Notes under the pieces: model-generated | The model's input: only the letters and a program-made list of their open reading frames with translations | The model's database searches: none | Told to the model about the DNA's origin: nothing | NCBI GenBank assembly: GCA_947494925.1 | Contig: CANLWS010000008.1 | Location: 62,001-126,000 of the forward strand | Source: an uncultured Alteromonadaceae bacterium | Lineage (GTDB): Bacteria; Pseudomonadota; Gammaproteobacteria; Enterobacterales; Alteromonadaceae | Reading direction: 5' to 3' | DNA: 64,000 bases | Part shown: positions 27,358 to 36,466 of the stretch, one piece after another | Numbering within the stretch: position 1 is the first letter of the stretch | Layout of the letters: every line of letters starts with the position of its first letter | Translations under genes and position numbers: made by a program

Positions 27358-29667
27358 ATGTCGAAACTGCGTGTGCTAAATCCATGGCCATGGATTAAAA
27401 AATATTTTTGGAAACTAACTCTGGTTCTGTTGGTTTGCCTCGCGGCTTACCTGCTGTTCCTCGATGCACAGATCCAGCAAAAATTTTCGGGCAACAAATG
27501 GCAGGTTCCAGCGCAAATATACGCGCGGCCTATGCAACTGCATCTGAAGCAGGAGATTACCAACGCCGAAATCGTTGAAGAGTTGGAATTGCTAGGCTAT
27601 CGGAGAGTTAGTCAGGCGAGTAAAACGGGTGAATATCAGGTCAGCCGAAATCAATTTACTATCATGCGCCGTGCCTTTCATTTTGCTGAAGGGTATGAAG
27701 GGCCAAAAGCTATTTCCTTACAGTTGGAAGGTGGACGCTTAGTCGATATTCGCGATATCGAACGAGGCCAACTGCTTGAGCGCACGCAGCTGGAACCCTG
27801 GCTCGTCACCCGCCTACTCAGTTCAGGCCGTGAGGACCGTATGTTGCTTAGCATGGAAGACGTTCCCGAAGCTTTGTTACAGGCCTTGATCCTGATCGAA
27901 GACAAAGATTTTTATTCTCACTTCGGCGTAGCCCCACTCTCAATCGTCCGTGCGCTTATGGCGAATATTTCGGCAGGTAAAACCGTTCAAGGTGGCAGTA
28001 CGCTAACGCAACAACTAGTCAAAAACCTTTTTCTGAGTCGTGAAAAATCCTTAGTCAGAAAAGCCAAAGAAGCATTAATGGCATTGCTGATTGAAGCGCG
28101 TTACAGCAAAGAAGAAATCATTGAAGCTTATCTGAATGAAGTGTTTTTGGGGCAAAATGGCGCCACAGGTGTTTATGGTTTTGGCTTGGCCAGTTATTTT
28201 TATTTTGATAGACCCCTGAACGAATTGGATCTGAATGAAATCGCGACTTTGGTGGGGATAATCAAAGGACCTTCCTATTATAATCCCCGGCGTTATCCAG
28301 AGAGAGTAATGCAGCGCAGAAATTTGGTGTTGCGAGTATTGTTTGACAATAATTTTCTGGACCGAATTCAATTCGAGACACTTCTCAATTCACCTATTTT
28401 GACTGCAAGCGGTGCGAGCCTGGCCAAAGGCAAGCATCCTGCATTCATGGACAAAGTCAGCCGGGAATTACGCTTGGTCCTGGCTGACCCGGATATTCGC
28501 CAATCAGGCTTAAAGGTATTTACTACCATGGATATCAATGCGCAACGAAAGGCCGAAGCGGCGCTGGTTGCGCAGGTTGAAGGCCTTGAAAAATCCCGGG
28601 AAATAAATGACTTACAGGCTGCCATGGTCGTCACCGATATAGCGTCAGGTGAAATCAGAGCGATTGTTGGCGGTAAAGATGTAGACTATCAAGGCTTTAA
28701 TCGTGCGTTGGATGCAAGTCGTTCGGTAGGATCCTTGATCAAGCCCGCTATTTATTTAACGGCACTCGAGCAGTCTGCATCCTACAACCTTGCGTCGCCA
28801 CTTAAGGATGAACCAATCAAACTCAAGAGTACCTACGGAAAGTTGTGGGAACCTCAAAACTCGGACAAGCAATTTCGTGGGCAAGTCCCCCTTATTACCG
28901 CATTGACCCGATCCCTTAACGTGCCTACCGTTAGTTTGGGTATGGAACTTGGCCTGTCATCTATTATTGAATCATTAAGAAAGCTTGGAGTGCAGGGAAG
29001 TATTCAAAGTTATCCTGCATTAACCCTCGGCGCCCTGGACTTATCTCCCCTGGAGGTGAATCAGATGTATCAGACCATGTCCAACAACGGCGCGTATATT
29101 CCCCTGCACGCTGTCACAGGGATTCTTTCTCCGGACAACCAGTTGTTGTGGCGTTTTCAGCGGGACGCTGAACAGCGATTCGACGAAAAAGCCAGTTACC
29201 TGCTGAATTATGCGTTGCACAAAGTAACTTTGGAAGGAACAGCAAAAGTCATAAAAAGACGGTTTCCCAAAATTAATATGGCAGGGAAAACAGGGACCAC
29301 CGATGACTATCGTGACAGTTGGTTCAGCGGTTTTGACAAGAATATTCTGGTGACAGGGTGGATGGGGACGGATGATAATCTCAGTACAGGACTCACGGGT
29401 ACCAGTGGTGCCTTGCAGCTTTATTTGGATTACCAGAAAAGACAACAACCCAAATCGCTGGTGAGGCGATTTCCTCAGGGGTTGGGTATCGCACACTTTG
29501 ATATGGAAGATGGCCATATTACTCAGGCAGGGTGCAAAAACAGCATGAGTGTTCCTGCCATTTTGGATGCATTGCCCCTGGAAGTCAGGCGCTGCGTTCG
29601 GGAATCGCAACCTATTGTTCAACCTAAGAAAAAGAAAAGCCTTTGGGAGAGAATTTTTGGTGAGTGA
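27358..29667 (+). CDS. mrcB: Bifunctional penicillin-binding protein 1B (glycosyltransferase/transpeptidase)
   Basis: The 769-residue protein has a short cytoplasmic tail and a transmembrane helix (about 18-36). A UB2H-like domain (about 60-140) is followed by a GT51 glycosyltransferase with catalytic Glu181 in LIEDKDFYSHFGV and QGGSTLTQQLVKN (211-223). The transpeptidase has Ser459-x-x-Lys462 in GSLIKP, the SLN motif RSLNVP, and KTGTT (644-648). It polymerises and cross-links peptidoglycan at the inner membrane, in E. coli with the lipoprotein activator LpoB. It is slightly shorter than the E. coli protein (844), mostly in the N-terminal tail and C-terminus. Gene order with hrpB supports mrcB over mrcA. 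Confidence 0.95.
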   Translation: MSKLRVLNPWPWIKKYFWKLTLVLLVCLAAYLLFLDAQIQQKFSGNKWQVPAQIYARPMQLHLKQEITNAEIVEELELLGYRRVSQASKTGEYQVSRNQFTIMRRAFHFAEGYEGPKAISLQLEGGRLVDIRDIERGQLLERTQLEPWLVTRLLSSGREDRMLLSMEDVPEALLQALILIEDKDFYSHFGVAPLSIVRALMANISAGKTVQGGSTLTQQLVKNLFLSREKSLVRKAKEALMALLIEARYSKEEIIEAYLNEVFLGQNGATGVYGFGLASYFYFDRPLNELDLNEIATLVGIIKGPSYYNPRRYPERVMQRRNLVLRVLFDNNFLDRIQFETLLNSPILTASGASLAKGKHPAFMDKVSRELRLVLADPDIRQSGLKVFTTMDINAQRKAEAALVAQVEGLEKSREINDLQAAMVVTDIASGEIRAIVGGKDVDYQGFNRALDASRSVGSLIKPAIYLTALEQSASYNLASPLKDEPIKLKSTYGKLWEPQNSDKQFRGQVPLITALTRSLNVPTVSLGMELGLSSIIESLRKLGVQGSIQSYPALTLGALDLSPLEVNQMYQTMSNNGAYIPLHAVTGILSPDNQLLWRFQRDAEQRFDEKASYLLNYALHKVTLEGTAKVIKRRFPKINMAGKTGTTDDYRDSWFSGFDKNILVTGWMGTDDNLSTGLTGTSGALQLYLDYQKRQQPKSLVRRFPQGLGIAHFDMEDGHITQAGCKNSMSVPAILDALPLEVRRCVRESQPIVQPKKKKSLWERIFGE

Positions 29668-29799
29668 GAAATTTATAGAGAATTTTTCTCCCATGGGAAT
29701 GATATAAGCACTTAAGATTGAGGTGGAACAGTTTGATTTTTTTCTGATGTTTTCTATGGTTATTACAATAAACTAATAATAATCAGAGACTTAGAGGTA

Positions 29800-30834
29800 A
29801 TGAAATTTACCCAGTTAGCCTCAGCAACGTGCATTTTATTCTCTTCCATGTTGGTTGCTGAACCCCGAGCGTCTTTTTCTGGCGAACACGTCTATTCAAC
29901 ATTCTCTGAGCTAACACCTGAAGACAGTTTCGATTTGCACAAAGTGCAGGGATCAATGTCAGGTGATTTCACTCAAGAATGGGAGTGGCAGACAACATTG
30001 AGCGTTGAAAATGGTTTTAACCAGCGTTATCCAGGCGACAAGGTGCATCTCGACGATACGGACATCATAGTCGAACAGGCGTTGGTTTCCTGGCAATTCG
30101 CTAAAAATCATAATCTCAAAATTGGACGATTCTATTTACCGATTGGAAGGCTCAATGGTCCCTCGGAAATTTTTGCACAATATGGTGCTGAGAGAAATCC
30201 GGTGGAAATCAATATTATTCCAACCAACTGGGTTGAGACCGGCTTGGCAGTCAGCGGGCGAATTGTCGAAGGTTTGTTTTATGATGCGGCTTTGCACAGT
30301 GCCATAAGAATGGTCGATCCGGGATTGGTCAGAGATGGCCGAAGACCCGAATCGTTTTCGATTTCCAAAGCCCATGCCTTTACGTTTCGTTTTCAATACA
30401 CCGGCATTCAGGACTTGCTCTTGTCTACGTCAATTCATTTCGAAGTGGACACCACTGAATGGGTTGGCTGGGGCAACAACTCGGCTATCATGATCCAGAC
30501 TCACGCTGATTATCAATATGAAAACTGGGGCTTTATCGCGTTTTATTCCTATTGGGATATAGACGGTTACCGGTTTGAAACGTCCGGTCGTGAAAAGCAA
30601 AATGGTTGGTACCTGGAAACCAATTATCGTGCATCTCAATCACTGGGATTCTTTACTCGACTGAACGAGTGGGACAATGAACAAGACAATCAGATTGACA
30701 GTCGTATCAGGCAATGGGATGCAGGTATCAACTGGTGGTTAAACGAGAATGTCATTATTAAATTCGACATCGGCAAACTAAGCGGTGCCGGCGAAGGTAA
30801 CCGATTGAGTGCTGGCCTGGCCTGGCACTGGTGA
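29800..30834 (+). CDS. Porin-like outer-membrane beta-barrel protein
   Basis: The 344-residue protein has a signal peptide (residues 1-20, ending LVAEP). The rest is built of amphipathic strands with frequent aromatic belts: WEWQTTLSVENGF, LKIGRFYLPIGRLNGPSE, WGFIAFYSYWDIDGYRF. It ends in GLAWHW, an aromatic end usual for barrel insertion. The motif KIGRFYLPIGRLN resembles strands of phosphate-selective porin O/P-like or carbohydrate-porin-like proteins. About 16 strands would fit. The solute is unknown. It converges with the TonB-like gene. Confidence 0.65.
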   Translation: MKFTQLASATCILFSSMLVAEPRASFSGEHVYSTFSELTPEDSFDLHKVQGSMSGDFTQEWEWQTTLSVENGFNQRYPGDKVHLDDTDIIVEQALVSWQFAKNHNLKIGRFYLPIGRLNGPSEIFAQYGAERNPVEINIIPTNWVETGLAVSGRIVEGLFYDAALHSAIRMVDPGLVRDGRRPESFSISKAHAFTFRFQYTGIQDLLLSTSIHFEVDTTEWVGWGNNSAIMIQTHADYQYENWGFIAFYSYWDIDGYRFETSGREKQNGWYLETNYRASQSLGFFTRLNEWDNEQDNQIDSRIRQWDAGINWWLNENVIIKFDIGKLSGAGEGNRLSAGLAWHW

Positions 30835-30850
30835 AGTTCGGGTTAGCTGC

Positions 30851-31573
30851 TCAATTATTGTTTCCAGTTGACTCTTTATTTAACCGTTTATCAATAAAGG
30901 ACTGAAATGGAGGCGGCTTGCTGCATTTCATCATGCCGCCCAGCAGACCTGCAAGAGCCTTCACTGATTTGTTTAATGTACCACTGCAATCCACCTCAAC
31001 GACTACCTCTTCCATCAATTTCTCTTCTTCGGTTTGGAATGGATCTGTCTTCGCAGCAGGGAAGTCAGGTGAAATCCGCTTTCTTCTGTATTCGCTAGCC
31101 GCATTTTCTGACAAACGCTGGGTTTGCTGGTTGTTGATAGACGACATGTGTTTTCGCAGCAGATCTTTACTGGAAATAGGAGGTAGATCGGATCGTCTGT
31201 TAACCCCGTCTGACAGGGGGGGCAGTTCAACACTCTCCTCAACTAGAGGTTCGTCCGTTACCGCCTGTTCGGGTACATCTGCTTCCTGCGCCACTTCGGG
31301 CAATTCTTCCACTACTTTTTGTTCAACGTCTTTGGGCATATATGGTTCTAAAATGGGTTCGATTACGTCAGGCTCAACCACTTGTGGAGGCGGCTCAAAA
31401 ACTAATTTAGCAGTGATCTGAGTCACTTCTTGTTCCTGATGTTCAACCGAAATGGAGAAGCTATGGTTAAAAATAAATAACACCAAAATGTGCACAGCAA
31501 TCGAACCTGCTATCCAGCCGATAACAGTTACATCAATTTTTGCCCTGTGGCGAGTCACACCGGTGTGTTCCAT
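30851..31573 (-). CDS. TonB/TolA-like periplasm-spanning protein without a TonB domain
   Basis: The 240-residue protein has one N-terminal transmembrane helix (about residues 16-36) and then an acidic Pro/Glu/Val-rich stretch (60-120, for example FEPPPQVVEPDVIEPILEP) like the rigid linkers of TonB. The C-terminal 75 residues are a small globular part with Cys196 and Cys217, which could form a disulfide. The TonB C-terminal YP motif is absent, so energy transduction to TonB receptors is not supported. It may be an ORFan scaffold or a partner of an ExbBD-like complex not in the window. It is divergent from glnK. Confidence 0.5.
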   Translation of the reverse strand: MEHTGVTRHRAKIDVTVIGWIAGSIAVHILVLFIFNHSFSISVEHQEQEVTQITAKLVFEPPPQVVEPDVIEPILEPYMPKDVEQKVVEELPEVAQEADVPEQAVTDEPLVEESVELPPLSDGVNRRSDLPPISSKDLLRKHMSSINNQQTQRLSENAASEYRRKRISPDFPAAKTDPFQTEEEKLMEEVVVEVDCSGTLNKSVKALAGLLGGMMKCSKPPPFQSFIDKRLNKESTGNNN

Positions 31574-31719
31574 TTACAGCAAATCAGTAAGTAAAAGGCA
31601 ATAGACCAAATGCGCGAATGTAAAGTTCAAATCATCAGAGTTAATCTGATAAAAATCATAAAGATAGTTGATCGATACAAATACTTTTCTACAGAGGGTA
31701 AGCGCTTATGCTAATAAGG

Positions 31720-31736
31720 TGCACAATAACGGTGCA
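31720..31736. promoter_or_regulatory. NtrC-binding site 1
   Basis: TGCACAATAACGGTGCA matches TGCAC-N7-GTGCA, the NtrC consensus arms, exactly. It lies about 126 bases upstream of the predicted glnK transcription start. Confidence 0.85.
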
Positions 31737-31748
31737 TAAAATCACGTT

Positions 31749-31765
31749 TGCATTAAAATGGTGCG
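31749..31765. promoter_or_regulatory. NtrC-binding site 2
   Basis: TGCATTAAAATGGTGCG matches the 17-base NtrC consensus TGCACCAAAATGGTGCA at 14 positions. Its centre is 29 bases from site 1, about three helical turns, as needed for cooperative binding. Confidence 0.8.
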
Positions 31766-31828
31766 AATATTGTATCTGCCATGGGTTTGATAATGACTAA
31801 TCACTTGATTTTATTAGAAAATAATTTA

Positions 31829-31844
31829 TGGCACAGCTCTTGTT
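31829..31844 (+). promoter_or_regulatory. Sigma-54 promoter of glnK-amtB
   Basis: TGGCACAGCTCTTGTT has a perfect -24 element (TGGCAC), N5, and TTGT in place of TTGC at -12. The predicted start near 31854 leaves a leader of about 45 bases. Confidence 0.85.
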
Positions 31845-31877
31845 CTATTCCTTCCACATAAAAGCTAAATATTCTAA

Positions 31878-32237
<360 letters not shown>

Positions 32238-32256
32238 TAATTGAGGAGTATATAAA

Positions 32257-33507
32257 ATGGAAATCACTTTCGAATTAGGTTACGCGCTCGACACTTTCTA
32301 TTTCTTGATTTGTGGTGCGCTGGTTATGTGGATGGCTGCTGGTTTTACCATGCTTGAAGCAGGATTGGTTCGTGCTAAAAACACCACTGAAATACTAACT
32401 AAAAACGTCGCTTTGTATTCAATCGCATGCATCATGTACATGGTTTGCGGTTATTCCATCATGTATGGTGGCGGCGATTTCAAATTGTTCCTTGATGGGA
32501 TAACAGCCGATGGCGCTACAGGCGTGGCAGAAGATCCAGCCACTTACGCTCCTTCTGCGGATTTCTTCTTCCAGGTTGTTTTCGTTGCAACAGCTATGTC
32601 AATTGTTTCTGGCGCCGTAGCTGAGCGCATGAAGCTTTGGGCCTTCCTTGCTTTTGCCGTTGTACTGACTGGTTTCATCTATCCGATGGAAGGTGCCTGG
32701 ACTTGGGGTGGCGAAGCCGTCTTCGGTATGTACACCTTGGGTGACCTCGGATTCTCTGATTTTGCTGGTTCCGGTATCGTTCACATGGCTGGTGCAGCAG
32801 CAGCTCTTGCTGGTGTGTTGGTATTAGGTGCTCGTAAAGGCAAGTACACTGCCGATGGGAAAGTTAATGCTATCCCAGGTGCTAACCTGCCGCTTGCGAC
32901 ACTAGGTACTTTTATCCTGTGGATGGGCTGGTTCGGCTTTAACGGTGGTTCAGTGTTGGCAACAGCAACAGTTGAAAGCGCTAACAGCGTTGCAGTAGTC
33001 TTCATGAATACCAACGCAGCTGCGGCTGGTGGTCTGGTTGCGGCACTATTGTTGGCACGAGTTCTGTTCAAGAAAGCGGATCTTACAATGGCATTGAACG
33101 GCGCTTTGGCTGGCCTGGTAGCTATTACTGCTGAGCCATCTACACCGTCTCCTTTGCAAGCGACATTGTTCGGTGCGCTAGGTGGTGTATTAGTAGTATT
33201 CAGTATCGTTGCTCTTGATAAGTTGAAAATCGATGATCCTGTCGGCGCAATATCTGTGCACGGCACAGTCGGCTTACTAGGTTTGTTATTAGTTCCTATC
33301 ACAAACCCAGAAGCGGCTAAGTTCTCAGGACAGCTAATCGGTGCCTTGACAATTTTTGGCTGGGTCTTCGTTACAAGCTTGGTCGTCTGGTTGGCTCTCA
33401 AAGCTATCATGGGTGTCCGTGTCAGCGAAGAAGAAGAGTTCGAAGGTGTCGACATGAGCGAATGTGGTCTGGAAGCATACCCAGATTTCACAGGTGGCCG
33501 TTCTTAG
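32257..33507 (+). CDS. amtB: Ammonium transporter AmtB
   Basis: The 416-residue protein has about eleven transmembrane helices. It contains the Amt signatures: FTMLEAGLVRAKNT near the start, AGSGIVHMAGAAAALAG with the first pore histidine, and GAISVHGTVGLLGLL with the second. The twin histidines line the NH3/NH4+ path. It lacks the extra N-terminal signal peptide helix seen in E. coli AmtB, starting at the first mature helix. It forms an operon with glnK, whose product plugs the pore in nitrogen excess. A terminator follows at 33584. Confidence 0.95.
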   Translation: MEITFELGYALDTFYFLICGALVMWMAAGFTMLEAGLVRAKNTTEILTKNVALYSIACIMYMVCGYSIMYGGGDFKLFLDGITADGATGVAEDPATYAPSADFFFQVVFVATAMSIVSGAVAERMKLWAFLAFAVVLTGFIYPMEGAWTWGGEAVFGMYTLGDLGFSDFAGSGIVHMAGAAAALAGVLVLGARKGKYTADGKVNAIPGANLPLATLGTFILWMGWFGFNGGSVLATATVESANSVAVVFMNTNAAAAGGLVAALLLARVLFKKADLTMALNGALAGLVAITAEPSTPSPLQATLFGALGGVLVVFSIVALDKLKIDDPVGAISVHGTVGLLGLLLVPITNPEAAKFSGQLIGALTIFGWVFVTSLVVWLALKAIMGVRVSEEEEFEGVDMSECGLEAYPDFTGGRS

Positions 33508-33583
33508 GAACACACAGGGGAGAAGATGGGCGACTAAAAATAATAATAAAGCCCCATCACTTTCTTCTCATTGGCCAGAACTC

Positions 33584-33612
33584 AAAAGCCTCGCATTTAG
33601 CGGGGCTTTTTT
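33584..33612. terminator. Intrinsic terminator of glnK-amtB
   Basis: AAAAGCCTCGC and GCGGGGCTTTT pair over 11 bp (one T-G wobble) around ATTTA and run into six T. The AAAA side allows it to work for the convergent binding-protein gene as well. Confidence 0.9.
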
Positions 33613-33704
33613 ATGCTGATAAATCAGTTTGAATCTAGTTTATTGGATGATTTAAGATGCTCTTTGCAAATATACGAAAATGCCCTTTGAGCCTTGAGCT
33701 GAGA

Positions 33705-34478
33705 TTATTGCAAATCCCACTTACGCATAATTGCCTGAAAACGACCATTGCTTTTTAAGCCTGACAAACCCTTACGAAGCCTGTTAACAGTTGCTGGAGC
33801 GGTTTCCTTTCCCGTAGCCATTTCAAGGTTGACTGTCAGTTCTTTAAGTTGAAAGACACCAGTCACTTGTGCAGGATCCCATCCAGCATCAATGATTTCG
33901 AATGAGCCGGTCGTTAGGTTACTCAGAACAAAATCAATGCGCTTTTTATACAGCATTGACCAGAGCTGATCAGGTTGACTAAGTAGTTTCAGATTGACGC
34001 CTTCTTCGAACCCCTTTTCGCGTAAATAATTGGCAGCGCCATAGCCCCTGATTGTTCCTACCGTATAAGCTTTTGCCTGCTCCAGATTAGTGATTGTTAA
34101 ATTATGGTTGGACTGTAAACCAATCAGATAAGCATTGGCGGTGTGAATTTTCCCAAGCCATTGTAACTGGCTTGAACGTTCTTTGGTTTTTAATGCCGTG
34201 AGCAACACAACATCCGGCGTATTGACCGCTTCATGAAATGCCCTGGCCCAGGGTAAGTGCTCAATTGTTGCTGTAACTTGCGTTTCTTCAATTAATGCAC
34301 GGGCAAGGTCAAAAGCCGCACCTTGTGGTTTTTCATTTTCATCTAGCCAATAAAATGGTGGCACTAATTCAGTGTAAAAACGAATAGATGCTGATTTTTC
34401 CTCACTATTAACCGGGAAAATGTTCATGAAAGTGAGAACACATGCGCCAACTGCCAAGGCACATTTAGTCGAAATCAT
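33705..34478 (-). CDS. Periplasmic solute-binding protein, family 3 type
   Basis: ATG 34478 is preferred because the AGGT site lies about 10 bases upstream; the GTG at 34487 would touch it. The 257-residue protein has a signal peptide (ending NIFPVNSEE). It has the family 3 start RFYTELVPPFYWLDENEKPQ and the hinge pattern YTVGTIRGYGAANYL. No ABC permease or ATPase gene is adjacent, so it may serve a distant transporter or act as an orphan sensor-like binding protein. The ligand is likely an amino acid or small acid by family. Confidence 0.75.
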   Translation of the reverse strand: MISTKCALAVGACVLTFMNIFPVNSEEKSASIRFYTELVPPFYWLDENEKPQGAAFDLARALIEETQVTATIEHLPWARAFHEAVNTPDVVLLTALKTKERSSQLQWLGKIHTANAYLIGLQSNHNLTITNLEQAKAYTVGTIRGYGAANYLREKGFEEGVNLKLLSQPDQLWSMLYKKRIDFVLSNLTTGSFEIIDAGWDPAQVTGVFQLKELTVNLEMATGKETAPATVNRLRKGLSGLKSNGRFQAIMRKWDLQ

Positions 34479-34745
34479 AGAAGACACACCTACCTCAAAT
34501 CATACTGCGGGAACAGGATGTATCCACCCTTGATCTTATCTTATAAATTTAGTGCTCAGATGAAATATTATTCTTCTTTGCATAGGCATAGTTTCACAAG
34601 CGCTGGCAGCTATGCAATTAGTATTTAAACTTATTCTCGGGTAAATATGTATCGTTCACCTAGTCTGAAGGGATCAAGTTAGTTTAAAGCTGAAGGATTG
34701 TGCAGATTGGTATAAGCTAAACAAAAACTTATAAGAACAATTGTT

Positions 34746-36425
34746 ATGCGCATTCTGGTTTTACTCGTCGTTTTTATCTCATTTAATTCTCTAGCCTATG
34801 ATCGCATCACGGGTGAACCCTTTGCTTCACGTTCAGAAGTGATAGCGCAAAATGGAATGGTTGCTACGAGCCAACCTCTGGCTACTCAGGTAGGGCTGGA
34901 CATACTAAAAAGAGGTGGCAATGCCATAGATGCGGCAATTGCAGCAAATGCTATGTTGGGGCTGGTTGAGCCGACGGGTAATGGCATAGGTGGCGATTTG
35001 TTTGCCATTGTCTGGGATGCAAAAACTAAACAATTGTATGGCCTCAACGCGTCGGGTCGCTCCCCAAAATCACTTACGCTGGATTATTTCAAAGAACGGG
35101 GATTAGACAAAATCCCACCATTTGGCCCTCTTCCTGTATCCGTGCCTGGTGCTGTCGACGGTTGGTTTGAATTGCACGGAAAATTTGGTTCAATGCCAAT
35201 GGCGTCAATCTTGTCGCCTTCCATCGAGTACGCCAAAAACGGCTTTCCTGTTTCCGAACTCATCGCCTATTACATGCAGCGCAGTGTTGCCAGAATAGGA
35301 CAGTACAAAGGGTTTAAAGAGACCTTTATGCCGGATGGCAAGGCACCAGTGAAAGGTCAGATTTTTAGGAACCCTAATCTGGCCGCCACTTATGAAAAAA
35401 TTGCCAGTGGCGGCAAAGATGCTTTTTACAAAGGCGACATCGCAAGAACCATTGCAGCATACATGAAAGATCAGGGTGGATTCCTGAGTTATGAAGATCT
35501 GGCCACTCATAGTTCAGATTGGGTTGAGCCGGTGTCAACAAATTATCGTGGATATGACGTATGGGAGTTGCCACCAAACGGACAGGGTATTGCTGCGCTG
35601 CAAATCCTGAATATTCTGGAACAATATGATTTGGAAGGCATGGGATATGGTTCGCCAGAATACATACACACCTTTGTCGAAGCCAAGAAACTGGCTTTTG
35701 AAGACAGGGCTAAATATTATGCTGACCCTGCGTTTAACACGATCCCGGTTGATTGGTTAATCTCGAAAGAATACGCGCAGCAACGTAAGGCCCTGATCAA
35801 CCCACAACGTGCCGCTAAACGCTATGATGCCGGGTTGAATGATGGCGATACAATCTACCTTACAACAGCAGATAAAGAAGGCAACATGGTGTCGCTTATC
35901 CAATCCAACTATCGTGGCATGGGATCAGGCATGACGCCTGATGGATTGGGATTCATCCTGCAGGATCGCGGCGAAATGTTTTCTCTGAAAGAAGGCCACT
36001 TTAACGTATTCGAACCAGGCAAACGGCCCTTCCATACTATTATCCCTGCTTTTGTAACCCGAAATGGTAAAGCCTGGCTAAGTTTCGGTGTGATGGGAGG
36101 AGGTACTCAGCCGCAGATGCATGCGCAAATAATAATTAACATGCTGGATTTTGGAATGAACTTGCAAGAGGCAGGGGATGCGCCCAGAATCCTTCACAGT
36201 GGCTCAAGCGAACCCACAGATGAAATAATGACTGACGGCGGATACGTTAGTCTGGAAAGTGGGTTTTCGGCTAAAACGCGCCGTACACTGGTACAAATGG
36301 GGCATGTACTGAGAGATGTATCTGGCAGTTACGGTGGTTATCAGGCGATAATGCGTGATCCCAACACTGGTGCCTATTATGGTGCGTCTGAAAGTCGTAA
36401 AGATGGTCAGGCAGCTGGCTACTGA
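34746..36425 (+). CDS. ggt: Gamma-glutamyltransferase
   Basis: The 559-residue protein has a signal peptide (residues 1-17). It has the family elements ATSQPLATQVGLDILKRGGN, GNGIGGDLFAIVWD and PPNGQGIAALQILNILE. The autocatalytic site aligns with E. coli Thr391: here T369 in DGDTIYLTTADKEGN becomes the nucleophile of the small subunit, although the usual T-T-H-x-S run is replaced by T-I-Y-L-T. Glycine loop YRGMGSGMTPDGLGFILQDRG follows. The enzyme cleaves glutathione and other gamma-glutamyl compounds in the periplasm. A DyP peroxidase follows 41 bases downstream, possibly in the same transcript. Confidence 0.9.
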   Translation: MRILVLLVVFISFNSLAYDRITGEPFASRSEVIAQNGMVATSQPLATQVGLDILKRGGNAIDAAIAANAMLGLVEPTGNGIGGDLFAIVWDAKTKQLYGLNASGRSPKSLTLDYFKERGLDKIPPFGPLPVSVPGAVDGWFELHGKFGSMPMASILSPSIEYAKNGFPVSELIAYYMQRSVARIGQYKGFKETFMPDGKAPVKGQIFRNPNLAATYEKIASGGKDAFYKGDIARTIAAYMKDQGGFLSYEDLATHSSDWVEPVSTNYRGYDVWELPPNGQGIAALQILNILEQYDLEGMGYGSPEYIHTFVEAKKLAFEDRAKYYADPAFNTIPVDWLISKEYAQQRKALINPQRAAKRYDAGLNDGDTIYLTTADKEGNMVSLIQSNYRGMGSGMTPDGLGFILQDRGEMFSLKEGHFNVFEPGKRPFHTIIPAFVTRNGKAWLSFGVMGGGTQPQMHAQIIINMLDFGMNLQEAGDAPRILHSGSSEPTDEIMTDGGYVSLESGFSAKTRRTLVQMGHVLRDVSGSYGGYQAIMRDPNTGAYYGASESRKDGQAAGY

Positions 36426-36466
36426 ATATATCTTAATTACGGTTAGAAAAGAGAAAACAAAACACT

